Positions 52,406 to 61,684 of a stretch of DNA of 64,000 nt are shown piece by piece; within the stretch, counting starts at the first letter, position 1, and every line of letters starts with the position of its first letter. The translations under genes were made by a program, and so were the position numbers. The notes beneath the pieces were generated by a model, which saw only the letters and a list, made by a program, of their open reading frames with translations, was not told the origin of the DNA and made no database searches. Source of the stretch: Pseudomonas sp. SG20056 (GTDB taxonomy: Bacteria > Pseudomonadota > Gammaproteobacteria > Pseudomonadales > Pseudomonadaceae); contig NZ_CP134499.1 in assembly GCF_031764535.1 (NCBI RefSeq), positions 2,914,001 to 2,978,000 on the forward strand, read 5' to 3'.

Positions 52406-53748
52406 GAGGTTACGCCGCTGGATTCAAAGCGGAAGTTCTGGGTCTGACAGCCCAGTGCACGCACTGCATGCACAACCCGCTGCCGATACTGTGGCTGTAC
52501 GTAGAACAGAAAGAAGCCTCCCCCACCCGCGCCAAGCAACTTGCCGCCCAATGCGCCGGCCGCTAGCGCCGCAGCATAGATCGCATCCAGACGACCATGG
52601 CTGATCGCTGAAGAGAAACGCTTCTTCAACTGCCAGGCTTCATCGAGGCACAGGCCGAAATCACGCAGCTCGCCACGCATCAGGTAACGGTGCATACGTC
52701 GACATAGCGCCACACTGGCGCTGAGCAGCTCAGTTTGTGACGACTCGGCCTCTATCTCTTCACGTTGCAGCTCATGCAAACGCCCCGAGTCATGGGAAAT
52801 ACCGGTGTCACACAGCACCAGGCATGACTCCAGTTCATTGCGGATAGCTTCTTCCAAGCGAATCGGGTGAACCAGGTTGCGCTGGTTCTCGAACTCAATC
52901 AGGTTGAAGCCACCAAAGGCTGAGGCGTACTGATCCTGCCAACCACCGGCAATGCCGAAGCACAGGCGCTCGGCCTGGAAAGCGAGTTCGGCAATCTCAT
53001 AAGTGTTCCAACGATCCTGGCGCAACTCATTGAACGCCGCGATGCTAGCGATGGTGGCCGCAGAAGACCCTCCCAATCCAGACCCCACTGGAAAGTCTGA
53101 GCGCAGATACAGATCAAAACCGTACTTGGGCTTGATCACCGAAACGATGGTTGCCAGCAAGCTCTTCTCTGCAGTCGACAGCAGTGCTGGCAACGAATTG
53201 AAGTGTTCTTCACGCCCCAGATCTTCGGAAAAAATATGGATCTGTCTATCGTCACGGGGGACCAGGGTTGCGTGAGCGTAGAGCCCCACGGTGCAGCTGA
53301 GCACAGCAGCTGGGTGATCGATAAAAAAGTAGGTCAGATCAGCACCGCCGCCACAAAAACTCATCCGCACCGGGGCACGCGCACGTGCCAGTACAGGCAC
53401 CTCTGCGCTGGCCGCCATCTGGCGGGTGTAGACCTCAACAAGGCGCCCTTCGGCATCTAGACCCGGCAAAGCGTTATGCCCTAGATCGAATGCTTTCAAC
53501 AAGTCTTCACGTGGGGTGGTAATCGATACGCTGCGAAACTCGCGGTTCATACAGGCTGTGACCGGCTGATCGGTCAAGCCACCCTGCAACAGGTAACGGC
53601 GTATATCGCCATTGGTCACAACACCGAGCAGACGCATATCCGCGGCGACTACGAAGGCGATCTGCAGATTCCCGGACTCGATGCATTTAATGGCATCAAG
53701 AATCGTCTGCTGCATGTCGATCGTGAGTTCCTTGACCAGCACGCTCAT
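52384..53748 (-). CDS. CBS-pair / GHMP kinase fusion, HddA-like sugar kinase
   Basis: 454 residues. Residues ~1-115 are a CBS pair (QIAFVVAADMRLLGVVTNGDIRRYLL then a second repeat ending near VEVYTRQM). Residues ~120-454 are a GHMP kinase (RARAPVRMSFCGGGADLTYFF, ATP loop GSGLGGSSAATIASI, C-terminal LLGAGGGGFFLFY), closest in look to heptose-7-phosphate kinase HddA. It should phosphorylate a sugar for activation by the nucleotidyltransferase encoded just before it (TGATG overlap). CBS pairs in this pathway type usually sit on the nucleotidyltransferase (as in PtmE), so this fusion is unusual. Confidence 0.8.
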   Translation of the reverse strand: MSVLVKELTIDMQQTILDAIKCIESGNLQIAFVVAADMRLLGVVTNGDIRRYLLQGGLTDQPVTACMNREFRSVSITTPREDLLKAFDLGHNALPGLDAEGRLVEVYTRQMAASAEVPVLARARAPVRMSFCGGGADLTYFFIDHPAAVLSCTVGLYAHATLVPRDDRQIHIFSEDLGREEHFNSLPALLSTAEKSLLATIVSVIKPKYGFDLYLRSDFPVGSGLGGSSAATIASIAAFNELRQDRWNTYEIAELAFQAERLCFGIAGGWQDQYASAFGGFNLIEFENQRNLVHPIRLEEAIRNELESCLVLCDTGISHDSGRLHELQREEIEAESSQTELLSASVALCRRMHRYLMRGELRDFGLCLDEAWQLKKRFSSAISHGRLDAIYAAALAAGALGGKLLGAGGGGFFLFYVQPQYRQRVVHAVRALGCQTQNFRFESSGVTSWRTKIQ

Positions 53749-54440
53749 CAGACGGCACTCCCGCGCAAATTAGACTTGAACGCATCCAGAGAATCAGGGG
53801 TTCCTATGTCCACGAATGCTCCGCTGTACTCACATACATACAGCCTGTGCTGACGCATAAGTGACGGCAGTAGGTCATGCTCCATAGAACAACTTGTGAC
53901 AGGCATATTCTCTAGCGCGCCAGCCGTAAACCCATAGACGCCAGCATTGATCAAACCAGGTCCCGCCTGACCTTTTTCCTCGAAACCAAGTACTTCGCCC
54001 AGCGCAGAGCAATCCAAACTGCCATAGCGCGAGCGATCCTCGACCTGCACGCCGACCAGAACGTCTCGCTCGCTGTCCAGTGCAAGGCGATACGCGCAGG
54101 GATCAAGGAAAGTGTCCGCGTTAAGCACCAGATAACGCCCCTCAGGCGGCACTTGAAGTAAGGCGTTCAGCACAGCACCACCGGTGCCCAGCGGGGTTTC
54201 CTCTATCACCAACTGCAACGGCAAACCAGACTCTGCCTCTAACGAGGGCAACAATACGGCCAGTTGATCAGCACGATAATGCGCGCAGAGCACACCGCGA
54301 CTGACACCGGCCTCACGCAATTGCGCCAGCACCAGAGCCAGGAATGGACGACCGTGAATATCCACCACGGCCTTCTGCGTGTCGTTAATCACACTGCGCA
54401 GGCGGGTGCCAAAGCCACCGCAGAGGATATAGGCATTCAT
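53748..54440 (-). CDS. Sugar-1-phosphate nucleotidyltransferase, HddC-like
   Basis: 230 residues from ATG 54440 with GAGGGCGG upstream and a one-base overlap with rfbH. AYILCGGFGTRLRSV is the nucleotide loop and LNADTFLD holds the metal aspartate; GTGGAVLNAL, GLINAGVYGF and FVDIGTPDSL complete the family pattern. It resembles HddC, which makes GDP-heptose, and simple RmlA-type transferases. With the adjacent kinase it forms a two-step activation cassette for a sugar other than the CDP-glucose made by RfbF. Nucleotide specificity cannot be read by eye. Confidence 0.82.
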   Translation of the reverse strand: MNAYILCGGFGTRLRSVINDTQKAVVDIHGRPFLALVLAQLREAGVSRGVLCAHYRADQLAVLLPSLEAESGLPLQLVIEETPLGTGGAVLNALLQVPPEGRYLVLNADTFLDPCAYRLALDSERDVLVGVQVEDRSRYGSLDCSALGEVLGFEEKGQAGPGLINAGVYGFTAGALENMPVTSCSMEHDLLPSLMRQHRLYVCEYSGAFVDIGTPDSLDAFKSNLRGSAV

Positions 54441-55765
54441 CAGCCCGCCCTCAAACCGAAGAAAGTCTCTAGACAACGCGCAGCGTGCTCCAAATGTTCC
54501 TCGCCAAGCCCAGGCCACACACCGACCCAGAAGGTGTCGTGCATCACTTTATCGGTCACCGACAACTCACCTGAGACCCTGAAATTGCGGCCTTGCATAT
54601 AGGGCTGACGCACCAGGTTACCGGCAAACAGCAGCCGTGTACCGACACCTTGCGCATCCAGATATCGCAGCAGCTCAACCCGACGAATACCGCAACCATC
54701 ACGCAAGGTCATGGGGTAGCCAAACCAGGAAGGGTCACTTCCTGGCGTGGCCTGCGGCAGTATTAGAAAATCCTGACAGCCGGCCAGGCGCTCACTGAGC
54801 CAGATGAAATTGCGCTTGCGGGCAACGATGAAGTCATCAACGCGGTCCATCTGCGCCAACGCACAGGCAGCCTGCATATCGGTGATCTTCAGGTTGTAGC
54901 CCAAGTGTGAGTAGGTGTACTTGTGGTCATAACCCTCTGGTAGATCGCCCAACTGCCAGCAAAAGCGCTTGCCACAGGTGTTGTCCTCACCTGGCGCGCA
55001 GTAGCAGTCACGCCCCCAGTCACGAAAAGATTCGATAATGCGTTTGAGCGCCGGGTTATTGGTAAATACAGCACCGCCCTCACCCATGGTGATGTGGTGA
55101 GCCGGATAAAAACTGAGGGTACCGATATCGCCGAACGTACCGACCATATGCCCTTTATAGGTCGACCCCAAAGCATCGCAGCAGTCCTCGATCAACCACA
55201 GGCCGTACTTATCGCACAGAGCGCGAACCATACTCAGATCGAAGGGATTGCCCAGCGTGTGGGCCAACATGATGGCCTTGGTTTTCGGGCTGATTGCCGC
55301 CTCAATCTTCGCTGGATCAATGTTGTAGGTCGGCAGCTCGACATCCACAAAAACCGGCACCGCACCGAATTGCAGGATGGGATTGACGGTAGTCGGAAAG
55401 CCCGCCGCGACGCCGATTACTTCGTCGCCCGGCTTGATCGCACGGTCACCCAAGCGCGGGGAGGTCAATGCGGAGAATGCCAACAGGTTGGCTGATGAAC
55501 CTGAGTTGGTGGTGAGGACGCAACGGCGTCCAAGGTACTTGGCCAGACGCTTCTCGAACGCTTCATTGAAGCGCCCGGTGGTCAGCCACCCATCGAGCAC
55601 AGCCTCGGTCATCGACTGCAACTCACCCGCACCAATTACTTTTCCCGATGGCGGCACTGAGCTCTGCCCCACCACAAACGGCTTAGGCGCCATCTGCAGC
55701 TCAGCATAGCGTCCGACCAACTCGGCAATTTGTTGGCGCAGCTGTTGCGCGGTGCTGTCAGTCAT
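54440..55765 (-). CDS. rfbH: CDP-4-keto-6-deoxy-D-glucose 3-dehydrase RfbH (PMP / iron-sulfur)
   Basis: 441 residues. It has the aminotransferase fold but the usual PLP lysine is replaced by histidine ([14 protein letters not shown]224), the mark of the 3-dehydrase group (E1/RfbH). Cysteines C254, C256, C264 and C269 supply the [2Fe-2S] cluster. With a reductase partner it removes the 3-hydroxyl to give CDP-4-keto-3,6-dideoxy-D-glucose. That partner (RfbI/AscD/E3) is not encoded here. The start overlaps the rfbG stop by 4 bases. Confidence 0.93.
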   Translation of the reverse strand: MTDSTAQQLRQQIAELVGRYAELQMAPKPFVVGQSSVPPSGKVIGAGELQSMTEAVLDGWLTTGRFNEAFEKRLAKYLGRRCVLTTNSGSSANLLAFSALTSPRLGDRAIKPGDEVIGVAAGFPTTVNPILQFGAVPVFVDVELPTYNIDPAKIEAAISPKTKAIMLAHTLGNPFDLSMVRALCDKYGLWLIEDCCDALGSTYKGHMVGTFGDIGTLSFYPAHHITMGEGGAVFTNNPALKRIIESFRDWGRDCYCAPGEDNTCGKRFCWQLGDLPEGYDHKYTYSHLGYNLKITDMQAACALAQMDRVDDFIVARKRNFIWLSERLAGCQDFLILPQATPGSDPSWFGYPMTLRDGCGIRRVELLRYLDAQGVGTRLLFAGNLVRQPYMQGRNFRVSGELSVTDKVMHDTFWVGVWPGLGEEHLEHAARCLETFFGLRAG

Positions 55766-56826
55766 TGAATTTCGCCTTGGTGAAGCGCGATCTGTTCGCG
55801 GGTAACGCTTGCCATGTCACGTCCGTTTTGCCAGGCCAACTGCCAGTCCAGTGTGTGCTGTAGAGTCGCATCCAATGACCAGCGTGGCGCCCATCCCAGC
55901 GATTGTCTGGCCTTGCTGGAGTCCAGCGCCAGTAACCCCGCCTCATGCGGCTGGGCATCGGCAGAGGCAGACCAGCGGGCCTCACCCGGCCAGAGCTCCG
56001 CAAGACGCGCCACGACCGCCTCCACTGTCGCGAGCCCGGCACTGTCTGGTCCAAAATTCCAAGCAGCAGCATGACGTTCAGGATCAGTCAGCAGTCCTTG
56101 CGCCAGTTGTAAATACCCCATTAATGGATCAAGCACGTGCTGCCAGGGACGAGTCGCATGGGGGTAGCGCAAAATCACGTCTCGACCTTGCTGCCAAGCG
56201 CTGAAGATATCGGGGATCAAGCGCTCCGCAGACCAGTCACCACCACCCAGTACATTGCCCGCACGAGCAGTTGCCAAGGCAACACCTGAGGCCCTGAGAA
56301 ATGAGTCGCGGTAACTGGCGCACAGCACTTCAACACATGCCTTACTGCTGCTATACGGATCAAAACCTCCGAGAGCATCTTGCTCCCGATAAGGCCATGG
56401 CCACTCGCGATTCTCGTAGCATTTGTCAGTGGTCACCACCACAACAGCGCGTACAGAATCAGTAGAGCGAATGGCCTCCAGCAGGTTGAGCGTACCCATG
56501 ACATTGGTGGCATAAGTCTCTGCTGGCGCTCGGTAGGATTCACGTACCAAGGGTTGCGCAGCCAAGTGCAGAACCAGTTCAGGCTGAAACTCCAGCAACG
56601 CATCACTCAACCTGGCGGCATCACGAATATCCGCAAACTCACCCGTGATCTGCTGATCCAGTTGCGCCACCTGCCACAGCGACGGTGTGGTAGTCGCGGG
56701 CAAGGCAAAACCACGCAGATCAGCCCCGAGCTGACGCAACCACAGCGCCAGCCAGCCACCCTTGAAGCCGGTATGCCCAGTCAGCAGGACTTTTCGCCCT
56801 CTCCAGAAGTCCGGGCTCACCGCCAT
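55762..56826 (-). CDS. rfbG: CDP-glucose 4,6-dehydratase RfbG
   Basis: 354 residues from ATG 56826 (GGAGTG upstream), overlapping rfbF by 10 bases. NAD loop [42 protein letters not shown], and the catalytic [11 protein letters not shown] (Tyr-x3-Lys) are typical of this enzyme. It converts CDP-glucose to CDP-4-keto-6-deoxyglucose. The central lysine-linked part [11 protein letters not shown] separates it from dTDP and GDP homologues. Confidence 0.94.
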   Translation of the reverse strand: MAVSPDFWRGRKVLLTGHTGFKGGWLALWLRQLGADLRGFALPATTTPSLWQVAQLDQQITGEFADIRDAARLSDALLEFQPELVLHLAAQPLVRESYRAPAETYATNVMGTLNLLEAIRSTDSVRAVVVVTTDKCYENREWPWPYREQDALGGFDPYSSSKACVEVLCASYRDSFLRASGVALATARAGNVLGGGDWSAERLIPDIFSAWQQGRDVILRYPHATRPWQHVLDPLMGYLQLAQGLLTDPERHAAAWNFGPDSAGLATVEAVVARLAELWPGEARWSASADAQPHEAGLLALDSSKARQSLGWAPRWSLDATLQHTLDWQLAWQNGRDMASVTREQIALHQGEIQ

Positions 56827-57587
56827 AGCTGCCACTCCGCTTCACCGCTTTTCCAGCGATCTTCCAATAGCACCCGGTCACGCAGAGTGTCCATCGGCTG
56901 CCAGAAACCGCGATGCAGGTGACTCATCAACTGCCCTTCGCTTGCCAGCGCACGCATGGGCTCAAACTCCCAGGTCGTGGCGTCATCCTCGATATAGTTG
57001 ATGACCGCCGGTTCCAGTACAAAAAAACCGCCGTTGATCCAACCACCATCACCCAGTGGCTTCTCCTGAAACCCGCTGACCACCTGCCCTTGGACATCAA
57101 GTGCACCGTAGCGACCTGGTGGTTGTACTGCGGTAACAGTGGCCAATCTGCCATGCTGCTTGTGGAAAGCGATCAATGCAGGGATGTCGATATCGGACAC
57201 CCCATCACCGTAGGTAAAGCAGAAGGTCTCATCACCCAGGTAGTCGCGTACACGCTTAAGACGACCGCCTGTACCCGTTGACTCACCCGTATCAACCAGC
57301 GTTACGCGCCACGGTTCAGCGTGACGCTGATGTATGTGCATACGGTTTTCGGCCATGTCAAAGGTGACATCCGACATGTGCAGGAAGTAGTTGGCAAAAT
57401 ATTCCTTGATTACATAGCCCTTGTAGCCCAGGCAAATAACGAAATCATTGATGCCATAGTGAGAGTAGATTTTCATGATGTGCCAAATGATCGGTTTGCC
57501 GCCGATCTCGATCATGGGCTTTGGCTTGAGGTGGGACTCCTCGCTGATACGAGTGCCCAAACCACCGGCCAAAATCACTGCCTTCAT
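56817..57587 (-). CDS. rfbF: Glucose-1-phosphate cytidylyltransferase RfbF
   Basis: 256 residues. The nucleotide loop [21 protein letters not shown], then [21 protein letters not shown] and [18 protein letters not shown] are diagnostic. It makes CDP-glucose from CTP and glucose-1-phosphate, the first step of CDP-3,6-dideoxyhexose synthesis. First gene of the island operon; GAGG precedes ATG 57587, and a sigma-54-like promoter lies 110 bases upstream. Confidence 0.95.
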   Translation of the reverse strand: MKAVILAGGLGTRISEESHLKPKPMIEIGGKPIIWHIMKIYSHYGINDFVICLGYKGYVIKEYFANYFLHMSDVTFDMAENRMHIHQRHAEPWRVTLVDTGESTGTGGRLKRVRDYLGDETFCFTYGDGVSDIDIPALIAFHKQHGRLATVTAVQPPGRYGALDVQGQVVSGFQEKPLGDGGWINGGFFVLEPAVINYIEDDATTWEFEPMRALASEGQLMSHLHRGFWQPMDTLRDRVLLEDRWKSGEAEWQLWR

Positions 57588-57823
57588 ATGTCAAACCTCA
57601 TAGCGGGCATCAATCAATAACTCCTGTAGGCCTACATGTGAGCCGTATTGGAAAATGCCAATAAAACAGCACATTACCCACTCTACTACCGATTAAGCAA
57701 AACCTTGGCCAACTATGTTTGTTTAAACAGCGGTAAAGGTCCGGACAGGTGAAAATGCCCGATCAGCATCTTTCAGTTCAACGTGCCGGTACAGCTTAAA
57801 TAGACGTTTTCTTCGTTCGCCAG
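57588..57823. other. Intergenic region between flgL terminator and rfbF
   Basis: A 341-base gap (57588-57928) holds the flgL terminator near its far end and the candidate sigma-54 promoter of the island. I see no open reading frame and no sigma-28-type element in the remainder. Confidence 0.5.
57697..57711 (-). promoter_or_regulatory. Sigma-54-like promoter of the glycosylation operon
   Basis: The minus strand reads TGGCCAAGGTTTTGC: the -24 GG and -12 TTGC are correctly spaced (TGGC-N7-TTGC), but the -24 element lacks the AC of GGCAC. It is 110 bases before rfbF. If active it would place the sugar genes in a FleQ/FleR-type class. Confidence 0.45.
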
Positions 57824-57853
57824 AAAAACGAAACCCCAGCAAGCTGGGGTTTC
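57824..57853 (-). terminator. Rho-independent terminator of the flgL operon
   Basis: GAAACCCCAG / CTGGGGTTTC (10-bp perfect stem, 57830-57839 with 57844-57853, 4-base loop). On the minus strand it is followed by GTTTTT. It lies 76 bases after the flgL stop. Confidence 0.85.
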
Positions 57854-57928
57854 ACGTCAGACAACTAATACAGTACAAACTCACCACTCCAGCCCTGCTG
57901 GCCGATAACAGAGAGCACTCAGAGAAAA

Positions 57929-59608
57929 TCAGCGCAACTGATTAAACAGATTCAGCCCGGCAATCTTCACGTAGCTCTGCTGCGCGGCTTCGAGAATGAT
58001 GGTCTGGAATGACAAACGCGACAGTGCCTCGGCGTAATCCAACTCACGTAGATCAGCTTGCACGGCCTTGTTGACTAGGGTGACGTCTTCGTTATCAATT
58101 TCGGTAGTGTCAATCAAGTTCAACCGCGCACCGATCTCGGTCTGCACTTCCAACACCTTGCCCATCCCGCTATCCAGATTGGTCAAGGCAATTGCCACTT
58201 CGTTACGGACACCAAGGTTACCGGCAGGGGATGTCGGTGATGATTCCAGCGCCTGACGCAGGCGGCTGATGGTGTTGAGAATACTGCGCTGCTCCTGAAA
58301 CTGCGGTTGTACGCCGAACTCGTCGCCGCCAGCAACCGCTGCCGGGGCTGACAGGGTGAAATCAGCACCGAACACGCTGAAGGTGGCCGGATAAGGCCCG
58401 ACCACTGTGCCGGTGGCGAGTATCGGGCTACCCGGCCCAACGGGCTGGGAGTAGACCTCATAGTTGGTATCGTCGGTAAAGCGCAGAACAACCCCGGAAG
58501 TCGGAAACTGGCTGTCAAAGGTTGCCTGGTTGCTAATACCCGCCGGAGCAACAATCGCGGCCGAATTGTTGGTTGATGAGCGGTTGACGGCAAAGTCCGT
58601 GGGCGCCGACTGCAGGGTGAAACTATGGGTATTAATGCCCGGCGTTCCCGGCGTGGCGGTATCGGCCAGCAGGTTATCCAGATCCAACTCGTTATCACCA
58701 GGCTGCAACACCACATCCAACTGAAAACGCATGCCGCGAAAATTGATGGTATTGCCGCCGCTGACGAGGGGGTCAATCAAGCCACCACCTGGCACTTCGG
58801 ATGTCACGTCTGCACCGGCGCTGTCATAGATGCGAAATTCGGTGCCACTGACAAACGCCAGCGAGTACGGCTCGCCTGCGCGAAAATTGCTGTTGAAGGT
58901 CTGATTGTCCTGTACCAGACCAGGCGACATAAAGACCCGCTGATCTGCCGCCGGCAGCGCCGGAATGTTTGTAGCTGGCAATGGCGGCGTTGGTAACGCG
59001 GCGTTATTGACGCCAAGCGCATTAATAATCCGATTGGCATTGCTTACGTCTTCAAACAGCCGTTTGCCGTTGTCGTTGATCGCCACACTGCTTGAGCCGG
59101 CTACCTGCAGGCTGCGCTGCCCCTCATCACCCTGATAGGAATAGGTGCCGTCGGGGTTACGCAGAAAGGGTTCGGTTTTACCGAGAAAGCCACTGAAGAG
59201 ATACTCGCCGCGAGCGTTACGACTGTTCATCAGGTTAAGCAGCTCACCCTCACGCTCACTCAACTCCTTGGCAATCGATCTGCGGTCATCGCCTGACAAT
59301 GCACCACCACCGGCTTGCACTGCCAATTCGCGAATGCGCTGCAATACATTGACCACCGAGGTGATGGTGGTTTCTTCCTGAGTCAGGCTGTTCTTCGCAG
59401 CGGTGAGGTTTTCCTTGTACTGGCCCAATACCGCCTGCTGCTGTTCGAGCTGTAGCAAACGCACCGACGCTACCGGATCATCGGCCGGGGTAAGAATACG
59501 GTTACCACTGCTGATCTGCTCCTGAGTGCGGATCAGGTTGGAATAGTTGCGCCCAAGGCCGCTGACACCGTTATTGAAGGCCTGGATCGAAGAGATGCGC
59601 ATCACCAT
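57929..59608 (-). CDS. flgL: Hook-filament junction protein FlgL (HAP3), enlarged
   Basis: 559 residues, over 100 longer than P. aeruginosa FlgL (about 440). The conserved N-terminus is MRISSIQAFNNGVSGLGRNYSNL and the C-terminus LSFQTIILEAAQQSYVKIAGLNLFNQL; both pack into the flagellin-like D0/D1 core. The extra length is in the exposed central part (~190-440). FlgL joins FlgK to the filament. ATG 59608 has GAGG at good spacing; ATG 59602 is the alternative. It lies 30 bases after flgK. Confidence 0.93.
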   Translation of the reverse strand: MVMRISSIQAFNNGVSGLGRNYSNLIRTQEQISSGNRILTPADDPVASVRLLQLEQQQAVLGQYKENLTAAKNSLTQEETTITSVVNVLQRIRELAVQAGGGALSGDDRRSIAKELSEREGELLNLMNSRNARGEYLFSGFLGKTEPFLRNPDGTYSYQGDEGQRSLQVAGSSSVAINDNGKRLFEDVSNANRIINALGVNNAALPTPPLPATNIPALPAADQRVFMSPGLVQDNQTFNSNFRAGEPYSLAFVSGTEFRIYDSAGADVTSEVPGGGLIDPLVSGGNTINFRGMRFQLDVVLQPGDNELDLDNLLADTATPGTPGINTHSFTLQSAPTDFAVNRSSTNNSAAIVAPAGISNQATFDSQFPTSGVVLRFTDDTNYEVYSQPVGPGSPILATGTVVGPYPATFSVFGADFTLSAPAAVAGGDEFGVQPQFQEQRSILNTISRLRQALESSPTSPAGNLGVRNEVAIALTNLDSGMGKVLEVQTEIGARLNLIDTTEIDNEDVTLVNKAVQADLRELDYAEALSRLSFQTIILEAAQQSYVKIAGLNLFNQLR

Positions 59609-59638
59609 AAAACTAACCTCGAAGTTCTAGACGGCGCG

Positions 59639-61678
59639 TCAGAACGTGTTAATCAGTGTATCGAACAGGCTACGGGCAACTTGAATGATCTGCGCCGAGG
59701 CCTGGTAGTACTGCTCGAACTGAATCAATTTGGCCGCTTCTTCATCCAGATTGACCGCTGAAATCGAATCTCGGTTGTCAGTGGCCTGCTTGAGAATGGC
59801 ACCAGTAGCCTCGCCATCGACCCGCGCCTGACTGGTCAGGGTGCCCACCCGCTCCACCAGATCGCCATAGGCATCGGTAAAGCTTGAACCGGTGGTATCC
59901 GGCGCCAAGGGGTTGATACCGATCGTCGTGCGGTTTTGCAGATCAATCAGCTTCAAGGCGTTACGGTTATCAGACACCCCATTGGTGTTGAAGGAAACCG
60001 AAAAGTTATCGCCTGCTTGTGGCCGACCGCTGATGGTCACTTCGTAATCGAAGGGCACTGGCACCGCAGGTGGGCCGGCTGTCGCCGGCACAGTGATGGT
60101 CAGGGTGTTGTTCTGACCCGGCACGATTACCCCGGTATCAATGACGTTGCCATTGATATCCACCACATCATAACCCTGAGTTGCCCCACCACCGGCACCC
60201 ATGACAATGCGCAGCGGCGGCGCATTGCGCAGACTGGTTTCCAGATCGGTTTGTGCGACCGGGTCATAGATGTCGATCTCAGTCAGCAGGGTTGGCTGGC
60301 TGATCACCCCGGTACCGATATTCGCCGGACTGGTCTGTGATTTCAGTGGCGCGGCAAAAGCCAGCTCTTCCGGCCGTTTCATATCCGCACGGATGGACTC
60401 GCCCGCATTGCGCGTCGGCATCACCCGAAAGCGGTCCCCGGCGGCAAAGGTGCCGCTGGCGACGTTCAGCGAGATGCCGTCGAACTCCGCCGCTGGCACC
60501 ACGGTGATATCGAAGGGGCCAAAGTTGGTGCCATCACTGACCCGCCGTACGGTGTAGTCCGTGGCGTTGGTGAATTCCACTTCGTAATCGCTGGTGGCCA
60601 GCTGCGTGGTGTCCTCGATCAGCACATTCAGGTTGGCCAAGGGGTCGCTGTTGCCAACCCGCGCCAGGCTGCGCTGCCCAATCAGGATGGGGTCATTGAG
60701 CTCACGAAACAGACCATTGCCGAACTGGCCATTGAGATCCAGGCCCTGCCCCAGCTGACGGTTGACTTGATCGGTTACGGACAACGCCAGACGCCCGACC
60801 GCGTTCAGCGTGGTGTCCAGCACATCTTCACGGTAGCGGATCAACCCACCCATCTCGCCGCCAGTAATCAGCGAAGTAATGCCCTGACGTGAGCTGCCGC
60901 TGACAAACTGCACTTCACTGCGCAGTGGGTCAGACAGCCCAGGACTCACCTCCAGACGCGCAGCCGTACTGCCCACCACCAACGGCTGACCGGAGCCGAC
61001 AAACAGGTTGTAGCTGCTGTCATCCTGGGCCACCACAGTCACCCCAATAAAGGTCGACAGCTTACGCACTGCCTCCTCGCGAGCATCGAGCAAATCGTTG
61101 GGCTGCTGTCCATTGGATGCGGCAATGGCAATGGCATCGTTATAACCGGCAATCGAGGTGGCCAACTGATTGACCTGATCAGTCACTGCCGAGAGCTGCT
61201 TGTTGATAAAGGCGTTCTGCTCGTACAAGCGGTCATACACGGTATTGAAGCGCTTGGCCAAGCCCTCGGCTTCGGACAGCGCCAACTGCCGCGCGGGAAT
61301 GTTGGCCGGGTCCTCGGCCGCAGTTTGCAGTGCGGCAAACACCTTCTGCAGCCCAGGGTTGACGCCGGTGGTACTGCCGGCCAGCAATGAATCGAGCTGA
61401 TTGATCTGCCCCAGATAGCTCTGGGTATCGCTGTTAAGCGCGGTGCTGCTGCGTACCTGGGTATTGAGGAAGTCGTTATAGATGCGTCGCACATCAACCA
61501 GCGTGGTGCCCGAGCCGATATAACCGGCACCGCTGAACTGCGGAATACGCGTGGCCTGGACAGTCTCCTGGCGCGAGAAGCCCGGCGTATTGACGTTGGT
61601 GATGTTGTGACCGGTGACTGCCAGCGAAGTCTTGTTCGCGGCAAGACCGGACAGGCCAATATTGAGTAAGTCAGCCAT
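59639..61678 (-). CDS. flgK: Hook-filament junction protein FlgK (HAP1)
   Basis: 679 residues. N-terminal LLNIGLSGLAANKTSLAVTGHNITNVNTPGFSRQE and C-terminal NLDEEAAKLIQFEQYYQASAQIIQVARSLFDTLINTF are the classic rod/hook-type helices. The large middle part is variable and exposed. FlgK is the first junction protein on the hook. It lies six bases after flgJ in the same operon. Confidence 0.95.
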   Translation of the reverse strand: MADLLNIGLSGLAANKTSLAVTGHNITNVNTPGFSRQETVQATRIPQFSGAGYIGSGTTLVDVRRIYNDFLNTQVRSSTALNSDTQSYLGQINQLDSLLAGSTTGVNPGLQKVFAALQTAAEDPANIPARQLALSEAEGLAKRFNTVYDRLYEQNAFINKQLSAVTDQVNQLATSIAGYNDAIAIAASNGQQPNDLLDAREEAVRKLSTFIGVTVVAQDDSSYNLFVGSGQPLVVGSTAARLEVSPGLSDPLRSEVQFVSGSSRQGITSLITGGEMGGLIRYREDVLDTTLNAVGRLALSVTDQVNRQLGQGLDLNGQFGNGLFRELNDPILIGQRSLARVGNSDPLANLNVLIEDTTQLATSDYEVEFTNATDYTVRRVSDGTNFGPFDITVVPAAEFDGISLNVASGTFAAGDRFRVMPTRNAGESIRADMKRPEELAFAAPLKSQTSPANIGTGVISQPTLLTEIDIYDPVAQTDLETSLRNAPPLRIVMGAGGGATQGYDVVDINGNVIDTGVIVPGQNNTLTITVPATAGPPAVPVPFDYEVTISGRPQAGDNFSVSFNTNGVSDNRNALKLIDLQNRTTIGINPLAPDTTGSSFTDAYGDLVERVGTLTSQARVDGEATGAILKQATDNRDSISAVNLDEEAAKLIQFEQYYQASAQIIQVARSLFDTLINTF

Positions 61679-61684
61679 CTTTCA

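Noticed and set aside
34136..57587. Mobile element carrying the glycosylation island
   Set aside because: No integrase, transposase, tRNA target or flanking direct repeat was seen. The island fills a known variable site between flgL and fliC, so exchange by homologous recombination is more likely.
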